A DNA stretch of 64,000 nucleotides from Alphaproteobacteria bacterium (GTDB lineage Bacteria > Pseudomonadota > Alphaproteobacteria > UBA8366). The stretch's first letter is position 1. Every line of letters starts with the position of its first letter. Position numbers and translations under genes: made by a program. The DNA lies in assembly GCA_028281325.1 (NCBI GenBank), contig JANQKC010000025.1, positions 1 through 64,000 on the forward strand, given 5' to 3'. The notes below the pieces were generated by a model that ran no database searches, had not been told where the DNA came from, and saw only the letters and a program-made list of their open reading frames with translations. Below are positions 16,248 through 25,545 of this stretch, piece by piece.

Positions 16248-17786
16248 ATGTTACAGACGGCTCAATCCTATCGCGGCATGGTGACCGCGCCGCATCATCT
16301 GGCGGCGCGCGCTGGGCAGCGGGTGTTGGAAGACGGCGGCAATGCCATCGAGGCGATGATCGCCGCCGCCAGCACGATCGCCATCGTCTATCCGCACATG
16401 AATGCGCTCGGCGGCGACAACTTTTGGCTGATCCATATGCCGGGCATGCCGCCGGTCGGAATCGATGCCTGCGGCGGGGCGGCCGCGGCGGCGGATATCG
16501 ACTATTACACATCGCGGGGACTGGATGCCATCCCGTCGCGCGGCGCCGATGCGGCCCTGACGGTCGCGGGGGCGGTGTCGGGTTGGGCGGAGGCCTTGCG
16601 GGTCAGCGCCGAGTGGGGCGGCACGTTGCCGCTCGCGCGTTTGTTGGAGGATGCGGTGTTCTACGCCGGCGACGGCGTCGTGGTGACCAACACGCAGGCC
16701 GACAATACACGCGCGAAACTGACGGAACTGGAAGATGCGCCGGGTTTCGCCGGCACGTATCTTATCGACGGCAAGCCGCCCGCGCGCGGCGCGCGGTTCA
16801 AGCAGCCGCGCATGGCGGCCACGCTGAAGGCGCTCGCGGCGGATCTGTCGCGCGCCGGTAGCCCGGTCGCCCTCGAGGATCTGCAGCGCCACAAGGCTTT
16901 GCGCCTGCCGCCGTTGTCCGTGCAGGCCGGCGGCCATTCGATCTACAACATGCCACCGCCGACGCAAGGACTGGCGTCCCTGATGTTGCTCGGCGTTTAT
17001 GCGCGGCTTGGGATCGCGGAAGCGGACGGCTTCGACTATGTGCATGGATTGGTCGAGGCGACCAAGGGCGTGTTCCGAATCCGCGACCGCACCGTTACCG
17101 ATCCGGACTATATGACCGACGATCCGGCGACTTTCCTGACGGACGAGACCTTGAACGGCATCGCGGCTGATGTCGATCGTGCCGCCGCGGCGCCGTGGCC
17201 CGACAAGACGCCGGGCGGCGATACGGTCTGGCTCAGTGCGGCCGACGGTGCCGGCCGGATGGTCAGTTTCATTCAAAGCATCTATTGGGAGTTCGGCTCG
17301 GGCACGGTGCTCGACGAGACCGGCATCACCTGGCAGAACCGCGGTACCAGTTTCAGCCTGGACCCGGCGCACCATAATCACCTGCGGCCGCACCGGCGGC
17401 CCTTCCACACGATCCAGCCCGCGTTGGCGCAGCTCGGTGATGGCCGCGTGATGGCCTATGGCACGATGGGCGGCGAAGGGCAGCCACAGACACAGGCGAT
17501 GCTGTTCTCGCGCCATGTGTTTCATGGGCAGGAGTTGCAGCAGGCGGTGACCGCGCCGCGCTGGCTGCTGGGCCGGACCTGGGGGGCCGAGACGGCGAAC
17601 CTGCGCATCGAGAACCGGTTCGACCCGTCGGTGATCGGCCGCTTGCGCGATGCGGGGCATGATCTTGAGGTCATCGGCCCATTCGATGAGGTGATGGGCC
17701 ATGCCGGGGCGATCGTGCGCTATCCGGACGGGCGGATGGAAGGGGCGGCCGATCCCCGTGGTGACGGTTGCGTCGCGGCTTTCTAG
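16248..17786 (+). CDS. hpxW: gamma-glutamyltranspeptidase-fold protein, likely oxamate amidohydrolase
   Basis: The 512-residue Ntn-hydrolase opens with GMVTAPHHLAARAGQRVLE and GGNAIEAM, as in gamma-glutamyltransferase relatives, and has the autocleavage and nucleophile site GGDTVW with Thr326, which would split the chain into large and small subunits. There is no signal peptide, unlike periplasmic GGT, so it is cytoplasmic. In Klebsiella, HpxW of this fold is an oxamate amidohydrolase that makes oxalate and ammonia. Position directly after allH, whose enzyme releases oxamate, supports that reading over glutathione breakdown. The stop codon lies at the edge of a palindromic repeat. Substrate unproven. 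Confidence 0.7.
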   Translation: MLQTAQSYRGMVTAPHHLAARAGQRVLEDGGNAIEAMIAAASTIAIVYPHMNALGGDNFWLIHMPGMPPVGIDACGGAAAAADIDYYTSRGLDAIPSRGADAALTVAGAVSGWAEALRVSAEWGGTLPLARLLEDAVFYAGDGVVVTNTQADNTRAKLTELEDAPGFAGTYLIDGKPPARGARFKQPRMAATLKALAADLSRAGSPVALEDLQRHKALRLPPLSVQAGGHSIYNMPPPTQGLASLMLLGVYARLGIAEADGFDYVHGLVEATKGVFRIRDRTVTDPDYMTDDPATFLTDETLNGIAADVDRAAAAPWPDKTPGGDTVWLSAADGAGRMVSFIQSIYWEFGSGTVLDETGITWQNRGTSFSLDPAHHNHLRPHRRPFHTIQPALAQLGDGRVMAYGTMGGEGQPQTQAMLFSRHVFHGQELQQAVTAPRWLLGRTWGAETANLRIENRFDPSVIGRLRDAGHDLEVIGPFDEVMGHAGAIVRYPDGRMEGAADPRGDGCVAAF

Positions 17787-17940
17787 TTGGCTGCTGAAAA
17801 AGCCATGGTTTCAGGTCTCCATGGTTCGAGACGGCGCTCTCGCGCCTCCTCACCATGAGGCGCTTGTTTGTTTCCCTCTTCCTGAGGAGGACCGACAGGC
17901 CCGTCTCGAAGGATCCAAATGACTCTTCAACAACCTGCTA
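17784..17940. repeat. nested palindromic intergenic element
   Basis: An inner perfect inverted repeat pairs TTCGAGACGG (17825-17834) with CCGTCTCGAA (17901-17910). Between them are GAGGCGC-rich and CCTGAGGAGG motifs of the kind seen in dispersed alphaproteobacterial palindromes. An outer imperfect inverted repeat joins TAGTTGGCTGCTGAAAAAG at 17784 with CTCTTCAACAACCTGCTA ending at 17940. The first bases overlap the stop codon of the upstream gene. It resembles a small non-coding mobile palindrome and could also end transcription. Confidence 0.6.
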
Positions 17941-18053
17941 GGGCGTCTCGTCTCGCCGACCCGGCAGCAAACCCGTGACAAGACGGTCCGTGGCGGTATC
18001 CTGTTCACGAGCGTAACGGTGGACAGGGTTGCCCTACGGGATGAAGACGCGCG

Positions 18054-19520
18054 ATGCATGACGGCCAATCGCCGGCGGAGGACGCCGCCGTCGACCATGA
18101 GTCACTTGATGCGTTGGAAGCGCAGCTTCGGCGCGATCTGTCCTACCTGAACTACCCCGCCAAGAATTGGGTGAAGCCGTTGGATCCGTCGGGGGAAGAC
18201 GAAACCTTCGACGTGGTCACGATCGGCGCCGGCATGGTCGGGCTGGCGATCGCCGTGGCCTTGCGCCGCGAAGGAATCCAAAACACCGTGTGTCTGGACG
18301 CCGCGCCGACAGGGCGGGAAGGGCCGTGGGTGACCACCGCGCGGATGCGCACGCTTCGCTCGCCGAAGATCTTGCTCGGCCCGGCGATGGGCATCGGGTC
18401 GCTGACCTTCCGGGGCTGGTTCGTCGCGCAGTATGGCGATGCCGCCTGGGACGCGCTCGACAAGATTCCCCGTGTCATGTGGATGGATTACCTGCGCTGG
18501 TACCGCAAGGTCCTGGACCTGCCGGTGCGCAACGAGGTGCATGTCGAGTCCATCCGGTGGGAGGGCGACCGCTTCCTGCTCGATACCACGGGTCCGGAGG
18601 GCGCGAAGGTCATCGGCGCGCGCCGCGTCGCGCTGGCCACCGGGCGGGACGGCTTGGGCGGGGAGAGCCTGCCGCCGGAAGCGGCGAATATCGATCCCGC
18701 GCGCCGGGCGCATAGCAACGAGGATATCGATTTCAAAGCGCTTGCCGGCAAGCGGGTTGCCGTGATCGGCGCGGGGGCATCGGCCTTCGACAATGCCGCG
18801 GTGGCGCTGGAAAGCGGCGCGGCCGAGGTCCGCGTGTTGTGCCGCCGACCGGATGTTCCCCGGATCAACAAGCTGACCGGCATCGGCAGTCCCGGTATCG
18901 TGCACGGGTGGTACTCGTTGCCTGACGCCTGGAAGTGGCGCTTGCTGCATTACAACGACAGCTGTCAGACCCCGCCCCCAGGCACGTCGATCCGCCGCGT
19001 GACCGATTTCCCCAACGGGCATCTTCATACCGGATGCCCGATCCGGTCCATGACGGACTCGGGCGATGACGTCGTGATCGAAACGCCGCGCGGAGCCTAT
19101 ACCTGCGATTTCGTGATTTTCGGTACCGGCTTCCAATTCAATGCGTCGCGCCGGCCCGAACTCGCGGCGTTCGCGAACAACATTCTGACCTGGGCCGACG
19201 CCTTCGTGCCGCCGCCGTCGGAGCAGGACGAAGCGCTTGCCAGCGCACCCTATCTCGGGCCAGTCTTCGAGTTCCGCGAGCGCCGCGCGGGCGCGACGCC
19301 GGGCCTCAACCGGCTGCATTGCATGAACTACGCGGCGACCCTGAGCCACAGCAAGCTGACCGGCGACATCCCCGCGGTGACACAGGGGGCGACCCGGTTC
19401 GCGCAAGGCGTCGCCACGGCCTTCCTGGCCGAGGACATCGACCATCATTATGAGCGGCTGCTGGCCTTCGATACGCCGGAAGTGACCGGCGATGAATGGA
19501 CCGACGAACCCTTGCCCTGA
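18054..19520 (+). CDS. FAD/NAD(P)-binding monooxygenase-like oxidoreductase
   Basis: The 488-residue protein has a Rossmann FAD loop VVTIGAGMVGLAIAVAL (about residues 53-69) and a second dinucleotide loop VAVIGAGASAFDNAAVAL (about 238-255), the two-loop layout of flavin-containing and Baeyer-Villiger-like monooxygenases. A late FGTGFQFN stretch fits the ATG-type motif near the FAD site. Substrate unknown. It follows the ureide cluster on the same strand but is separated from it by the palindromic element, so it may be its own unit. Full length, no damage seen. Confidence 0.8.
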   Translation: MHDGQSPAEDAAVDHESLDALEAQLRRDLSYLNYPAKNWVKPLDPSGEDETFDVVTIGAGMVGLAIAVALRREGIQNTVCLDAAPTGREGPWVTTARMRTLRSPKILLGPAMGIGSLTFRGWFVAQYGDAAWDALDKIPRVMWMDYLRWYRKVLDLPVRNEVHVESIRWEGDRFLLDTTGPEGAKVIGARRVALATGRDGLGGESLPPEAANIDPARRAHSNEDIDFKALAGKRVAVIGAGASAFDNAAVALESGAAEVRVLCRRPDVPRINKLTGIGSPGIVHGWYSLPDAWKWRLLHYNDSCQTPPPGTSIRRVTDFPNGHLHTGCPIRSMTDSGDDVVIETPRGAYTCDFVIFGTGFQFNASRRPELAAFANNILTWADAFVPPPSEQDEALASAPYLGPVFEFRERRAGATPGLNRLHCMNYAATLSHSKLTGDIPAVTQGATRFAQGVATAFLAEDIDHHYERLLAFDTPEVTGDEWTDEPLP

Positions 19521-19626
19521 GCTGGACCCGAAAAAATCACCGGCAATGGCGCGCAGCGCATGGTGCGCTTTCGGCGAGATGGTATAGTGGTAGCCATCCG
19601 CAACGTGAAGACTCTAAAGGAGCGTT

Positions 19627-20079
19627 ATGGCACTTATCGACGTTGGCGCGGCCGCGCCGGGGTTCAGCCTGTCGAATCAGGACGGAACGCCGGTCGATCT
19701 CGCGCAATACGCCGGGAAGAATGTTCTTCTCTGGTGGTATCCGAAAGCCGATACACCCGGGTGAACGGTCGAAGGCAAGGGGTTCCGTGATCGAATCCAA
19801 GATTTCAACGACCGCAACGCCGTCATCATCGGCGTCAGTTTCGACCCGATCGAGGCGAACAAGAAGTTCCAGCAGAAGTTCGAGTTTCCGTACGATCTGT
19901 TGAGCGATCTGGACGGATCGATGTCCACGGCCTACGGCGTCACCGAACCGGGCGCCGCAAAGTCGCCGCGGAAATCGGTGCTGATCGGGGCGGACGGCAA
20001 GGTGCTCAAGTCCTACGCCACCGTCAAGCCGCCCGAGCATCCCGACCAGGTGCTGGCCGACCTGGACAAGTTGACCTGA
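19627..20079 (+). CDS. peroxiredoxin (BCP/AhpC-TSA type), probable selenoprotein with in-frame TGA
   Basis: Reading through an in-frame TGA at 19762-19764 gives 150 residues. The frame starts at ATG 19627 with AAAGGAG upstream and shows thioredoxin-fold peroxiredoxin features: LIDVGAAAPGFSL, LLWWYPKADTPG, then the TGA, then TVEGKGFRD. In the family the residue after TPG is the peroxidatic Cys, so the TGA falls exactly on residue 46, the catalytic position. The downstream 104 codons have no other lesion, and there is no Cys elsewhere, so the enzyme would be 1-Sec. A hairpin fitting a bacterial SECIS begins 15 bases after the TGA. A TATAGT minus-10-like element lies at 19583. If not decoded as selenocysteine it would be a pseudogene. 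Confidence 0.85.
19762..19798 (+). promoter_or_regulatory. candidate bacterial SECIS element
   Basis: TGA (19762-19764) is followed by a hairpin: GGGTTC (19780-19785) pairs with GAATCC (19793-19798), including one G-U, around the loop CGTGATC, which can tighten to a TGAT tetraloop by one further G-C pair. The loop begins 21 bases after the TGA and has a G within its first two bases, within the general bounds described for bacterial SECIS elements (16-37 bases, stem of at least 4 pairs). Folding was done by eye only. Confidence 0.6.
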
Positions 20080-20107
20080 GACAACGGACTATTGGCCACA
20101 CGACAAT

Positions 20108-20131
20108 GGGGGCTGCCGATCGGCAGCCCCC
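20108..20131. terminator. bidirectional rho-independent terminator
   Basis: GGGGGCTGCCGA and TCGGCAGCCCCC form a perfect self-complementary 24-base palindrome between two convergent genes, followed on the plus strand by GTTCTTCTTT. It should end transcription of the peroxiredoxin gene and possibly that of the CoA-ligase gene coming from the right. Confidence 0.8.
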
Positions 20132-20162
20132 GTTCTTCTTTCGCCTGAAAGAAGGCCGGAGG

Positions 20163-22298
20163 TTACAATAATCCCGCCGAGCGCGCCCAGCGGTATTTCG
20201 CGCCGAGCACGTTGACCGGCAGTTCGGTCGTGTAGGGATAGGCGACGATGTCCCGTTCGTAGAGATACTCCGAGGCTTCCTCGACCTCCACGTCGCCGAC
20301 CAGTGAGGCGACGACTGGCTTGTCGATGCCCTTCTTGCGGGCGGCCTGGACGACTTCGGCGGTCAGTTTCGCGAAGACCATCGGCGGCGTCACGATCGTG
20401 TGCCAATAGCCCAGGATCAGCGCGTGGATGCGCTCGTCCTCCAGCCCCAGCTTGATCGTGTTCGCATAGGTCTGCGGCGGTTCGCCGCCGGTGATGTCCA
20501 CCGGGTTGCCGGCCGCGCCGAAGGGCGGAATGAACTCGCGGAAAGCGGCATCCAAATCCTTCGGCATGCGCATCAGCTTCAAGCCGTTGTCGACACAGGC
20601 GTCCGACAGCAGCACGCCGGAGCCGCCGGCCCCGGTGATGATCACGACATTCTCGCCCTTCGGCGTCGGCAGTTTCGGGATGCCGCGCGCGAACTGCAGC
20701 ATGTCGTTCAGCGTCTGTGCCCGGATCACGCCCGACTGCTTGAGCACGTCATCGTAAATCTTGTCGTTGCCCGCCAGCGCGCCGGTATGCGACGCGGCGG
20801 CGCGCGCGCCCATCGAGGTTCGGCCGGCCTTCAGCACGATGACCGGCTTGGTCTTCGACACGCGTTTGGCGACCTCGGCGAAGGACCGGCCGTCCTTCAG
20901 GTCCTCCAGATGCATCGCCATGACCTGGGTGTTCTTGTCCTGCTCGAAATAGGTGAGCAGGTCGTCCTCGTCCAAGTCCGACTTGTTACCGAGGCCGACG
21001 ATGGCCGACACGCCCATCTTGGTCGACCGGCTGAAGCCGATGATCGACATGCCGACGCCGCCGCTCTGCGACGACAGGGCGACCTTGCCCTTCACGTCAT
21101 AGGGCGTGCAGAAGGTGGCGCAGAGGTTCTGCGGCGTGTAGTAGAAGCCGTAGATGTTCGGCCCCATGACACGGACGTTGTACTTCCGCGCGACCGCGAG
21201 CATTTCGTCCTGGAGTTCGACTTCGCCGGTCTCGGCGAAGCCCGACGGGATCATCACCGCGCCGGGGATTTTCTTCTGGCCGACCTCTTCCAACGCGCCG
21301 GTCACGAAGGGGGCGGGGATGGCGAAGACGGCAACATCGACCTTGCCGGGGATGTCCTTGACGCTCTTGTAGCACTTGTAGCCGAGCACCTTGGCCGACT
21401 TCGGGTTGATCGGATAGATGTTCCCCTTGTAGCCGCCGTTGATCAGGTTCTTCATGACCGAATTGCCGATCTTGCCGTCTTCCGACGACGCGCCGATCAC
21501 GGCGACCGATTTCGGGTTCATGATCCGCTTCATCGCGGTCAGGATGTCCTTCTGCGACGGGCGGTAGGGCGCTTCCCGCGGTTTCAGGTCGATCAGGATG
21601 CGCACGTCGACGGCGGTCGCGCCCTTCTTGCGGGCGAAGACCGGGTTGAGGTCGAGTTCGGTGATCTCCGGGAAATCCGAGATCAGCTTCGAGACGTTCT
21701 GAATCAAGACCGCCAGGGCCTTGCGGTCGACCGGGTCGGACCCGCGCACGCCCTTCAGCATCTCGGCGCCGTCGATGCCGTCGAGCATGGACAGCGCGTC
21801 GCTGCGGCTCGCCGGGGCGAGGCGGAAGGTGATGTCCTTCATCACCTCGACCAGAATACCACCGAGGCCGAAGGCGACGAGTTTGCCGAAGCTCGGGTCG
21901 GTGACCGCGCCGATGAGGACTTCCTGCGCGCCGTCCGACGGCAGCATCTTCTGCACCTGCACGCCGTCGATCCGGGCGTTCTTGTTGTATTTACGCGCGT
22001 TCTTGACGATCTCGGTATAGGCCTTCTTGGCGGCGCTGGCGCTGTCCACGCCGACCACCACGCCGCCGGCGTCGGTCTTGTGCAGGATGTCCTCCGAGAC
22101 GATCTTCATGACCACCGGAAAGCCGAGCCGCTTGGCCAGCGCCGCGGCCTTGTCGGCCGACGCCGCCATGCCGTCGCGCGGCAGCGGAATGTCGTAAGCG
22201 GAACAGATCTTCTTGCATTCCGCGGCGGATAGGACGGACCTTTTCGCCTTGATCGCCCTGTCGAGCACGGTGCGAACCGCTTTTTTGTTAATTGCCAT
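20163..22298 (-). CDS. ADP-forming acyl-CoA synthetase, fused ATP-grasp and CoA-binding chains
   Basis: The 711-residue protein joins an N-terminal ATP-grasp domain (about residues 1-235, with GFPVVMKIVSEDILHKTDAG) to a CoA-binding and ligase part (from about 255, SVAVIGASSEDGKIGNSV), with the phosphohistidine site in AASHTGALAG. Such enzymes make an acyl-CoA from acid, CoA and ATP with release of ADP and phosphate, reversibly. Gene order downstream of frc and oxc on the same strand suggests a role in making or recycling formyl-, oxalyl- or another CoA ester in oxalate use, though a terminator-like hairpin separates it from frc. The acid substrate is unknown. Confidence 0.85.
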   Translation of the reverse strand: MAINKKAVRTVLDRAIKAKRSVLSAAECKKICSAYDIPLPRDGMAASADKAAALAKRLGFPVVMKIVSEDILHKTDAGGVVVGVDSASAAKKAYTEIVKNARKYNKNARIDGVQVQKMLPSDGAQEVLIGAVTDPSFGKLVAFGLGGILVEVMKDITFRLAPASRSDALSMLDGIDGAEMLKGVRGSDPVDRKALAVLIQNVSKLISDFPEITELDLNPVFARKKGATAVDVRILIDLKPREAPYRPSQKDILTAMKRIMNPKSVAVIGASSEDGKIGNSVMKNLINGGYKGNIYPINPKSAKVLGYKCYKSVKDIPGKVDVAVFAIPAPFVTGALEEVGQKKIPGAVMIPSGFAETGEVELQDEMLAVARKYNVRVMGPNIYGFYYTPQNLCATFCTPYDVKGKVALSSQSGGVGMSIIGFSRSTKMGVSAIVGLGNKSDLDEDDLLTYFEQDKNTQVMAMHLEDLKDGRSFAEVAKRVSKTKPVIVLKAGRTSMGARAAASHTGALAGNDKIYDDVLKQSGVIRAQTLNDMLQFARGIPKLPTPKGENVVIITGAGGSGVLLSDACVDNGLKLMRMPKDLDAAFREFIPPFGAAGNPVDITGGEPPQTYANTIKLGLEDERIHALILGYWHTIVTPPMVFAKLTAEVVQAARKKGIDKPVVASLVGDVEVEEASEYLYERDIVAYPYTTELPVNVLGAKYRWARSAGLL

Positions 22299-22334
22299 AA
22301 GCCTCCTCCCTGAGGTGTGAAACTTGGAAAATAA

Positions 22335-22386
22335 AACGCCGCGCGTCCGGATCGGCCCATGAGGCGCGAGAAAGGAGCGCGGCGTT
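22335..22386 (-). terminator. terminator downstream of frc
   Basis: AACGCCGCGC (22335-22344) and GCGCGGCGTT (22377-22386) are exact complements. On the minus strand the second arm is followed directly by TTTTATTTT, so this is a rho-independent terminator with a long 32-base loop, placed just after the formyl-CoA transferase gene. Confidence 0.7.
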
Positions 22387-22430
22387 CGGGATTTATTCGG
22401 TCTTGCGTCGGTTCCTTAAGTCTTGGCGGA

Positions 22431-23705
22431 TCAGTCGCCGGCCACGGTGGCGACCTCGCCGACCGCGCCGGATTCGACGACCTGGTCCAAATCGTCGCCG
22501 GCATAGCCGAGCACGTCGCGCAGGATTTCCAGCGTATGCTCGCCGAGCAGTGGCGACCGTTTCACATCGGCCGGACTGTCGGACAGCTTCACCGGGCAGC
22601 CCACGGTGAGGTATGGGCCGCGTTCCGGGTGGTCGACCTCGACGATGGTGCCGGTCTCGCGCAGCGACGGTTCTTGCGACAATTCCTTCATCGACAGGAT
22701 CGGCCCGCAGGGAATGTCGAGCGGGTTGCAGGCGTCCATGACCTCGCGCTTGGTCTTGGTCTTGGTCCATTCCTCGATGCGGTCGAAGATTTGCGGAATC
22801 TTGTCGAGCCGGGCGTCGGGCTTGGCATAGGCCGGATCGTCCTTCCAATCCGGTTGGCCGATCAGGTCGCAGATGTTGCCCCACACCGCCGCCTGGGTGA
22901 TGAAGTAGACATAGGCGTTGGGATCGGTCTCCCAGCCCTTGCATTTGAGGATCCAGCCCGGCTGGCCGCCGCCGGAATCGTTGCCGGCCCGCGGCGTCGT
23001 GTCGCCGAACTCGATGCCTTGGCCATACTGGCTGTATTCGGTGAGCGGGCCGCGTTCGAGCCGCTGCTGATCGCGCAGTTTGACGCGGCACAGGTTCAGC
23101 ACGCCGTCCTGCATCGCGGCAAGGACACGCTGGCCGCGCCCGCTATGTTCGCGCTGGAATAGGGCGGTGACGATGCCGAGGGCGAGATGCAGACCGGTGC
23201 CGCTGTCGCCGATCTGCGCGCCGGTGACCGTCGGCGGACCGTCCAGGAAGCCCGTCGTCGAGGCCGCGCCGCCGGTGCACTGCGCCACGTTCTCATAAAC
23301 CTTGCAGTCCTCGTAAGGGCCGGGGCCGAAACCCTTGACCGACGCCATGATCATGCGCGGGTTCAGTTCCTGGACACGCTCCCAGCCGAAGCCCATGCGG
23401 TCGAGCGCGCCTGGCGCGAAGTTCTCGACCATGACGTCACAGGTCTTGATCAGCCGTTCGAGGACTTGCTTGCCGGTCTCGTTCTTCGTGTTCAGTTCGA
23501 TGGACCGCTTGTTGTGGTTCAGCATCGTGAAGTAGAGCGAGTCGGCGCCCGGCACGTCGACGAGCTGTTTCCGGGTGGCGTCGCCGACGCCCGGTCGTTC
23601 GACCTTGATCACGTCCGCGCCGAACCAGGCGAGTAGTTGGGTGCAGGTCGGGCCGGACTGCACATGGGTGAAGTCCAAGATCTTGACGCCTTTGAGCGCT
23701 TCCAT
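22431..23705 (-). CDS. frc: formyl-CoA:oxalate CoA-transferase
   Basis: This 424-residue class III CoA-transferase moves CoA from formyl-CoA to oxalate, making oxalyl-CoA and formate. It starts [20 protein letters not shown], has the catalytic Asp in [13 protein letters not shown] and the long stretch [20 protein letters not shown], and glycine loop [18 protein letters not shown], all hallmarks of Frc proteins. AGGAG precedes the ATG. It lies 44 bp after oxc on the same strand, the standard partner. Length equals the family's usual 415-430. Confidence 0.95.
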   Translation of the reverse strand: MEALKGVKILDFTHVQSGPTCTQLLAWFGADVIKVERPGVGDATRKQLVDVPGADSLYFTMLNHNKRSIELNTKNETGKQVLERLIKTCDVMVENFAPGALDRMGFGWERVQELNPRMIMASVKGFGPGPYEDCKVYENVAQCTGGAASTTGFLDGPPTVTGAQIGDSGTGLHLALGIVTALFQREHSGRGQRVLAAMQDGVLNLCRVKLRDQQRLERGPLTEYSQYGQGIEFGDTTPRAGNDSGGGQPGWILKCKGWETDPNAYVYFITQAAVWGNICDLIGQPDWKDDPAYAKPDARLDKIPQIFDRIEEWTKTKTKREVMDACNPLDIPCGPILSMKELSQEPSLRETGTIVEVDHPERGPYLTVGCPVKLSDSPADVKRSPLLGEHTLEILRDVLGYAGDDLDQVVESGAVGEVATVAGD

Positions 23706-23749
23706 GGCGAGCTCCTATCGTGCCTTGCGTTGAACGCGGAGGGTTAAAA

Positions 23750-25480
23750 TCATTTCTTTTGCTGTTGGGCGACGACACTCGTCGGGTTGAGGTTGCCGAT
23801 GCGGCCGCTCTCCGTGCCAGCTTTCTCGTCGATCACCGCGTTGACCAGCGTCGGGCGGCCGGAGGCCAGCGCCTTCTCGACCGCTTGCCGCAGCTCGTCC
23901 GGCGTCGTCGCGTAGACGCCGTCGCCGCCGAAGGCCTCCATCATCTTGTCGTAGCGGGAGTCCTTGACGAACACCGTCGGCGCCGCGTCCGAGCCGCCGG
24001 ACGGATTGACGTCTGTCCCGCGGTAGATGCCGTTGTTGTTGAAGACAACGACGCAGACCGGCAGGTTGTACCGGCAGATCGTCTCGATCTCGATGCCGGA
24101 GAAGCCGAAGGCGCTGTCGCCCTCGACCGCGAGCACCGGCTTGCCGGTTTCAACGGCCGCCGCGATGGCGAAGCCCATCCCGATCCCCATCACGCCCCAA
24201 GTGCCGACATCCAGGCGTTTCCGGGGCTTGTAGATGTCGATGATGCTGCGGGCGAAATCGAGGGTGTTGGCGCCCTCGTTCACCAGGATCGTGTCGGGCT
24301 GTTCCTTGATGACCTCGCGCAGGGCGCCGAGCGCGCCGTGGAAATCCATCGGCACGTTGTTGTTGCGCAGCCGGGGGGCCATGCGTTCGACATTGGTCTG
24401 AACCTTGTCGCGCACGGCTCCGACCCAGTCCGCCGGCGGCGCGGTCCAGTTCTCGCCCATCTGCTCCAGCATGGCGGTGACACAGGATCCGATGTCGCCG
24501 ACCACCGGCGCGGTGATGGCCACGTTGCTGTCCATTTCCTTCGGCTCGATGTCGACATGGATGAAGGTCTTGGAATAGGGCTCGCCCCAGGCCTTGCCCT
24601 TGCCATGCGACAGCAGCCAGTTCAGCCGCGCGCCGATCAGCATCACCACGTCGGATTCCTTCAGCACCAACGACCGGGCGGCGCCCGCGGATTGCGGATG
24701 GTTGTCGGGAAGCAGGCCCTTGGCCATGCTCATGGGCAGGTAGGGAATGCCGGATTTTTCGACGAAGGCGCGGATCGCGTCGTCTGCCTGGGCGTAGGAA
24801 GCGCCCTTGCCGAGGATGATCAGCGGCCGCTTGGCGCCTTTCAGAACGTCGAGGGCGCGCGTCACGGAGTCCGGGGCTGGCGGCTGCGCTGGCGCTGGAT
24901 CAACGACTTCGACCAAAGACTTCTGGGCGTCCTCGTAATCCATGGTCTGGCCTAGGAGGTTGGCGGGCAGGTCGAGGTAGACGCCGCCCGGGCGGCCCGA
25001 ACAGGCGGCGCGGATGGCGCGGGCGATGCCGATGCCGATATCCTGGGCGTGCAACACCCGGAAGGCGGCTTTGCACAGCGGCTTGGCAATGGCCAGTTGG
25101 TCCATCTCCTCGTAGTCGCCTTGTTGCAGGTCGACGATCTCGCGCTCGGACGAGCCGCTGATCAGGATCATCGGAAAGCAGTTCGTGGTCGCGTTGGCGA
25201 GCGCCGTGAGCCCGTTGAGGAAACCCGGGGCCGAGACGGTAAGACAGATGCCCGGCTTCTTCGTCAGGAAGCCCGCGATGGCGGCGGCCTGTCCCGCGTT
25301 CTGCTCGTGACGGAAAGAGATCACGCGCATTCCCTGCGCCTGGGCGAAGCGCCCCAGATCGGTAATCGGAATGCCGGGCACGTTGTAGATCACGTTGATG
25401 CCGTTCAGCTTCAGCGCGTCGATGACCAGATGGAACCCGTCGGTCAGCTGGGCCTCTGCAACAGTCGCGGAATCCGCCAT
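23750..25480 (-). CDS. oxc: oxalyl-CoA decarboxylase
   Basis: This 576-residue thiamine-diphosphate enzyme decarboxylates oxalyl-CoA to formyl-CoA and CO2. It opens with [20 protein letters not shown] and [12 protein letters not shown], has the catalytic Glu in [15 protein letters not shown] and, in the C-terminal domain, the ThDP/Mg motif [20 protein letters not shown]. These fit Oxc closely, beyond general acetolactate-synthase-like enzymes. With Frc it forms a CoA-recycling loop that degrades oxalate. Same-strand neighbour frc lies 44 bp downstream; the GntR gene lies 65 bp upstream. Confidence 0.95.
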   Translation of the reverse strand: MADSATVAEAQLTDGFHLVIDALKLNGINVIYNVPGIPITDLGRFAQAQGMRVISFRHEQNAGQAAAIAGFLTKKPGICLTVSAPGFLNGLTALANATTNCFPMILISGSSEREIVDLQQGDYEEMDQLAIAKPLCKAAFRVLHAQDIGIGIARAIRAACSGRPGGVYLDLPANLLGQTMDYEDAQKSLVEVVDPAPAQPPAPDSVTRALDVLKGAKRPLIILGKGASYAQADDAIRAFVEKSGIPYLPMSMAKGLLPDNHPQSAGAARSLVLKESDVVMLIGARLNWLLSHGKGKAWGEPYSKTFIHVDIEPKEMDSNVAITAPVVGDIGSCVTAMLEQMGENWTAPPADWVGAVRDKVQTNVERMAPRLRNNNVPMDFHGALGALREVIKEQPDTILVNEGANTLDFARSIIDIYKPRKRLDVGTWGVMGIGMGFAIAAAVETGKPVLAVEGDSAFGFSGIEIETICRYNLPVCVVVFNNNGIYRGTDVNPSGGSDAAPTVFVKDSRYDKMMEAFGGDGVYATTPDELRQAVEKALASGRPTLVNAVIDEKAGTESGRIGNLNPTSVVAQQQKK

Positions 25481-25545
25481 GTGTGTTCTCCCTCAGAGTC
25501 GTCTCGCCCTGGCGCGGCGAGCGCCGGCGGGCTTACCTATCAATG

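Noticed and set aside
16251-17702. 483-codon minus-strand frame inside the GGT-fold gene
   Set aside because: Antisense shadow; the plus strand has the Ntn-hydrolase motifs.
19762-19764. TGA in the peroxiredoxin as a simple inactivating mutation
   Set aside because: It lies precisely at the catalytic residue, the rest of the gene is undamaged and a SECIS-like hairpin follows; decoding as selenocysteine explains all of this better, though it depends on Sec machinery outside the window.
20400-22232. 610-codon plus-strand frame inside the acyl-CoA synthetase gene
   Set aside because: Antisense shadow of a well-supported gene; the sequence has low-complexity Arg/Val/His/Asp content and no recognisable domain.
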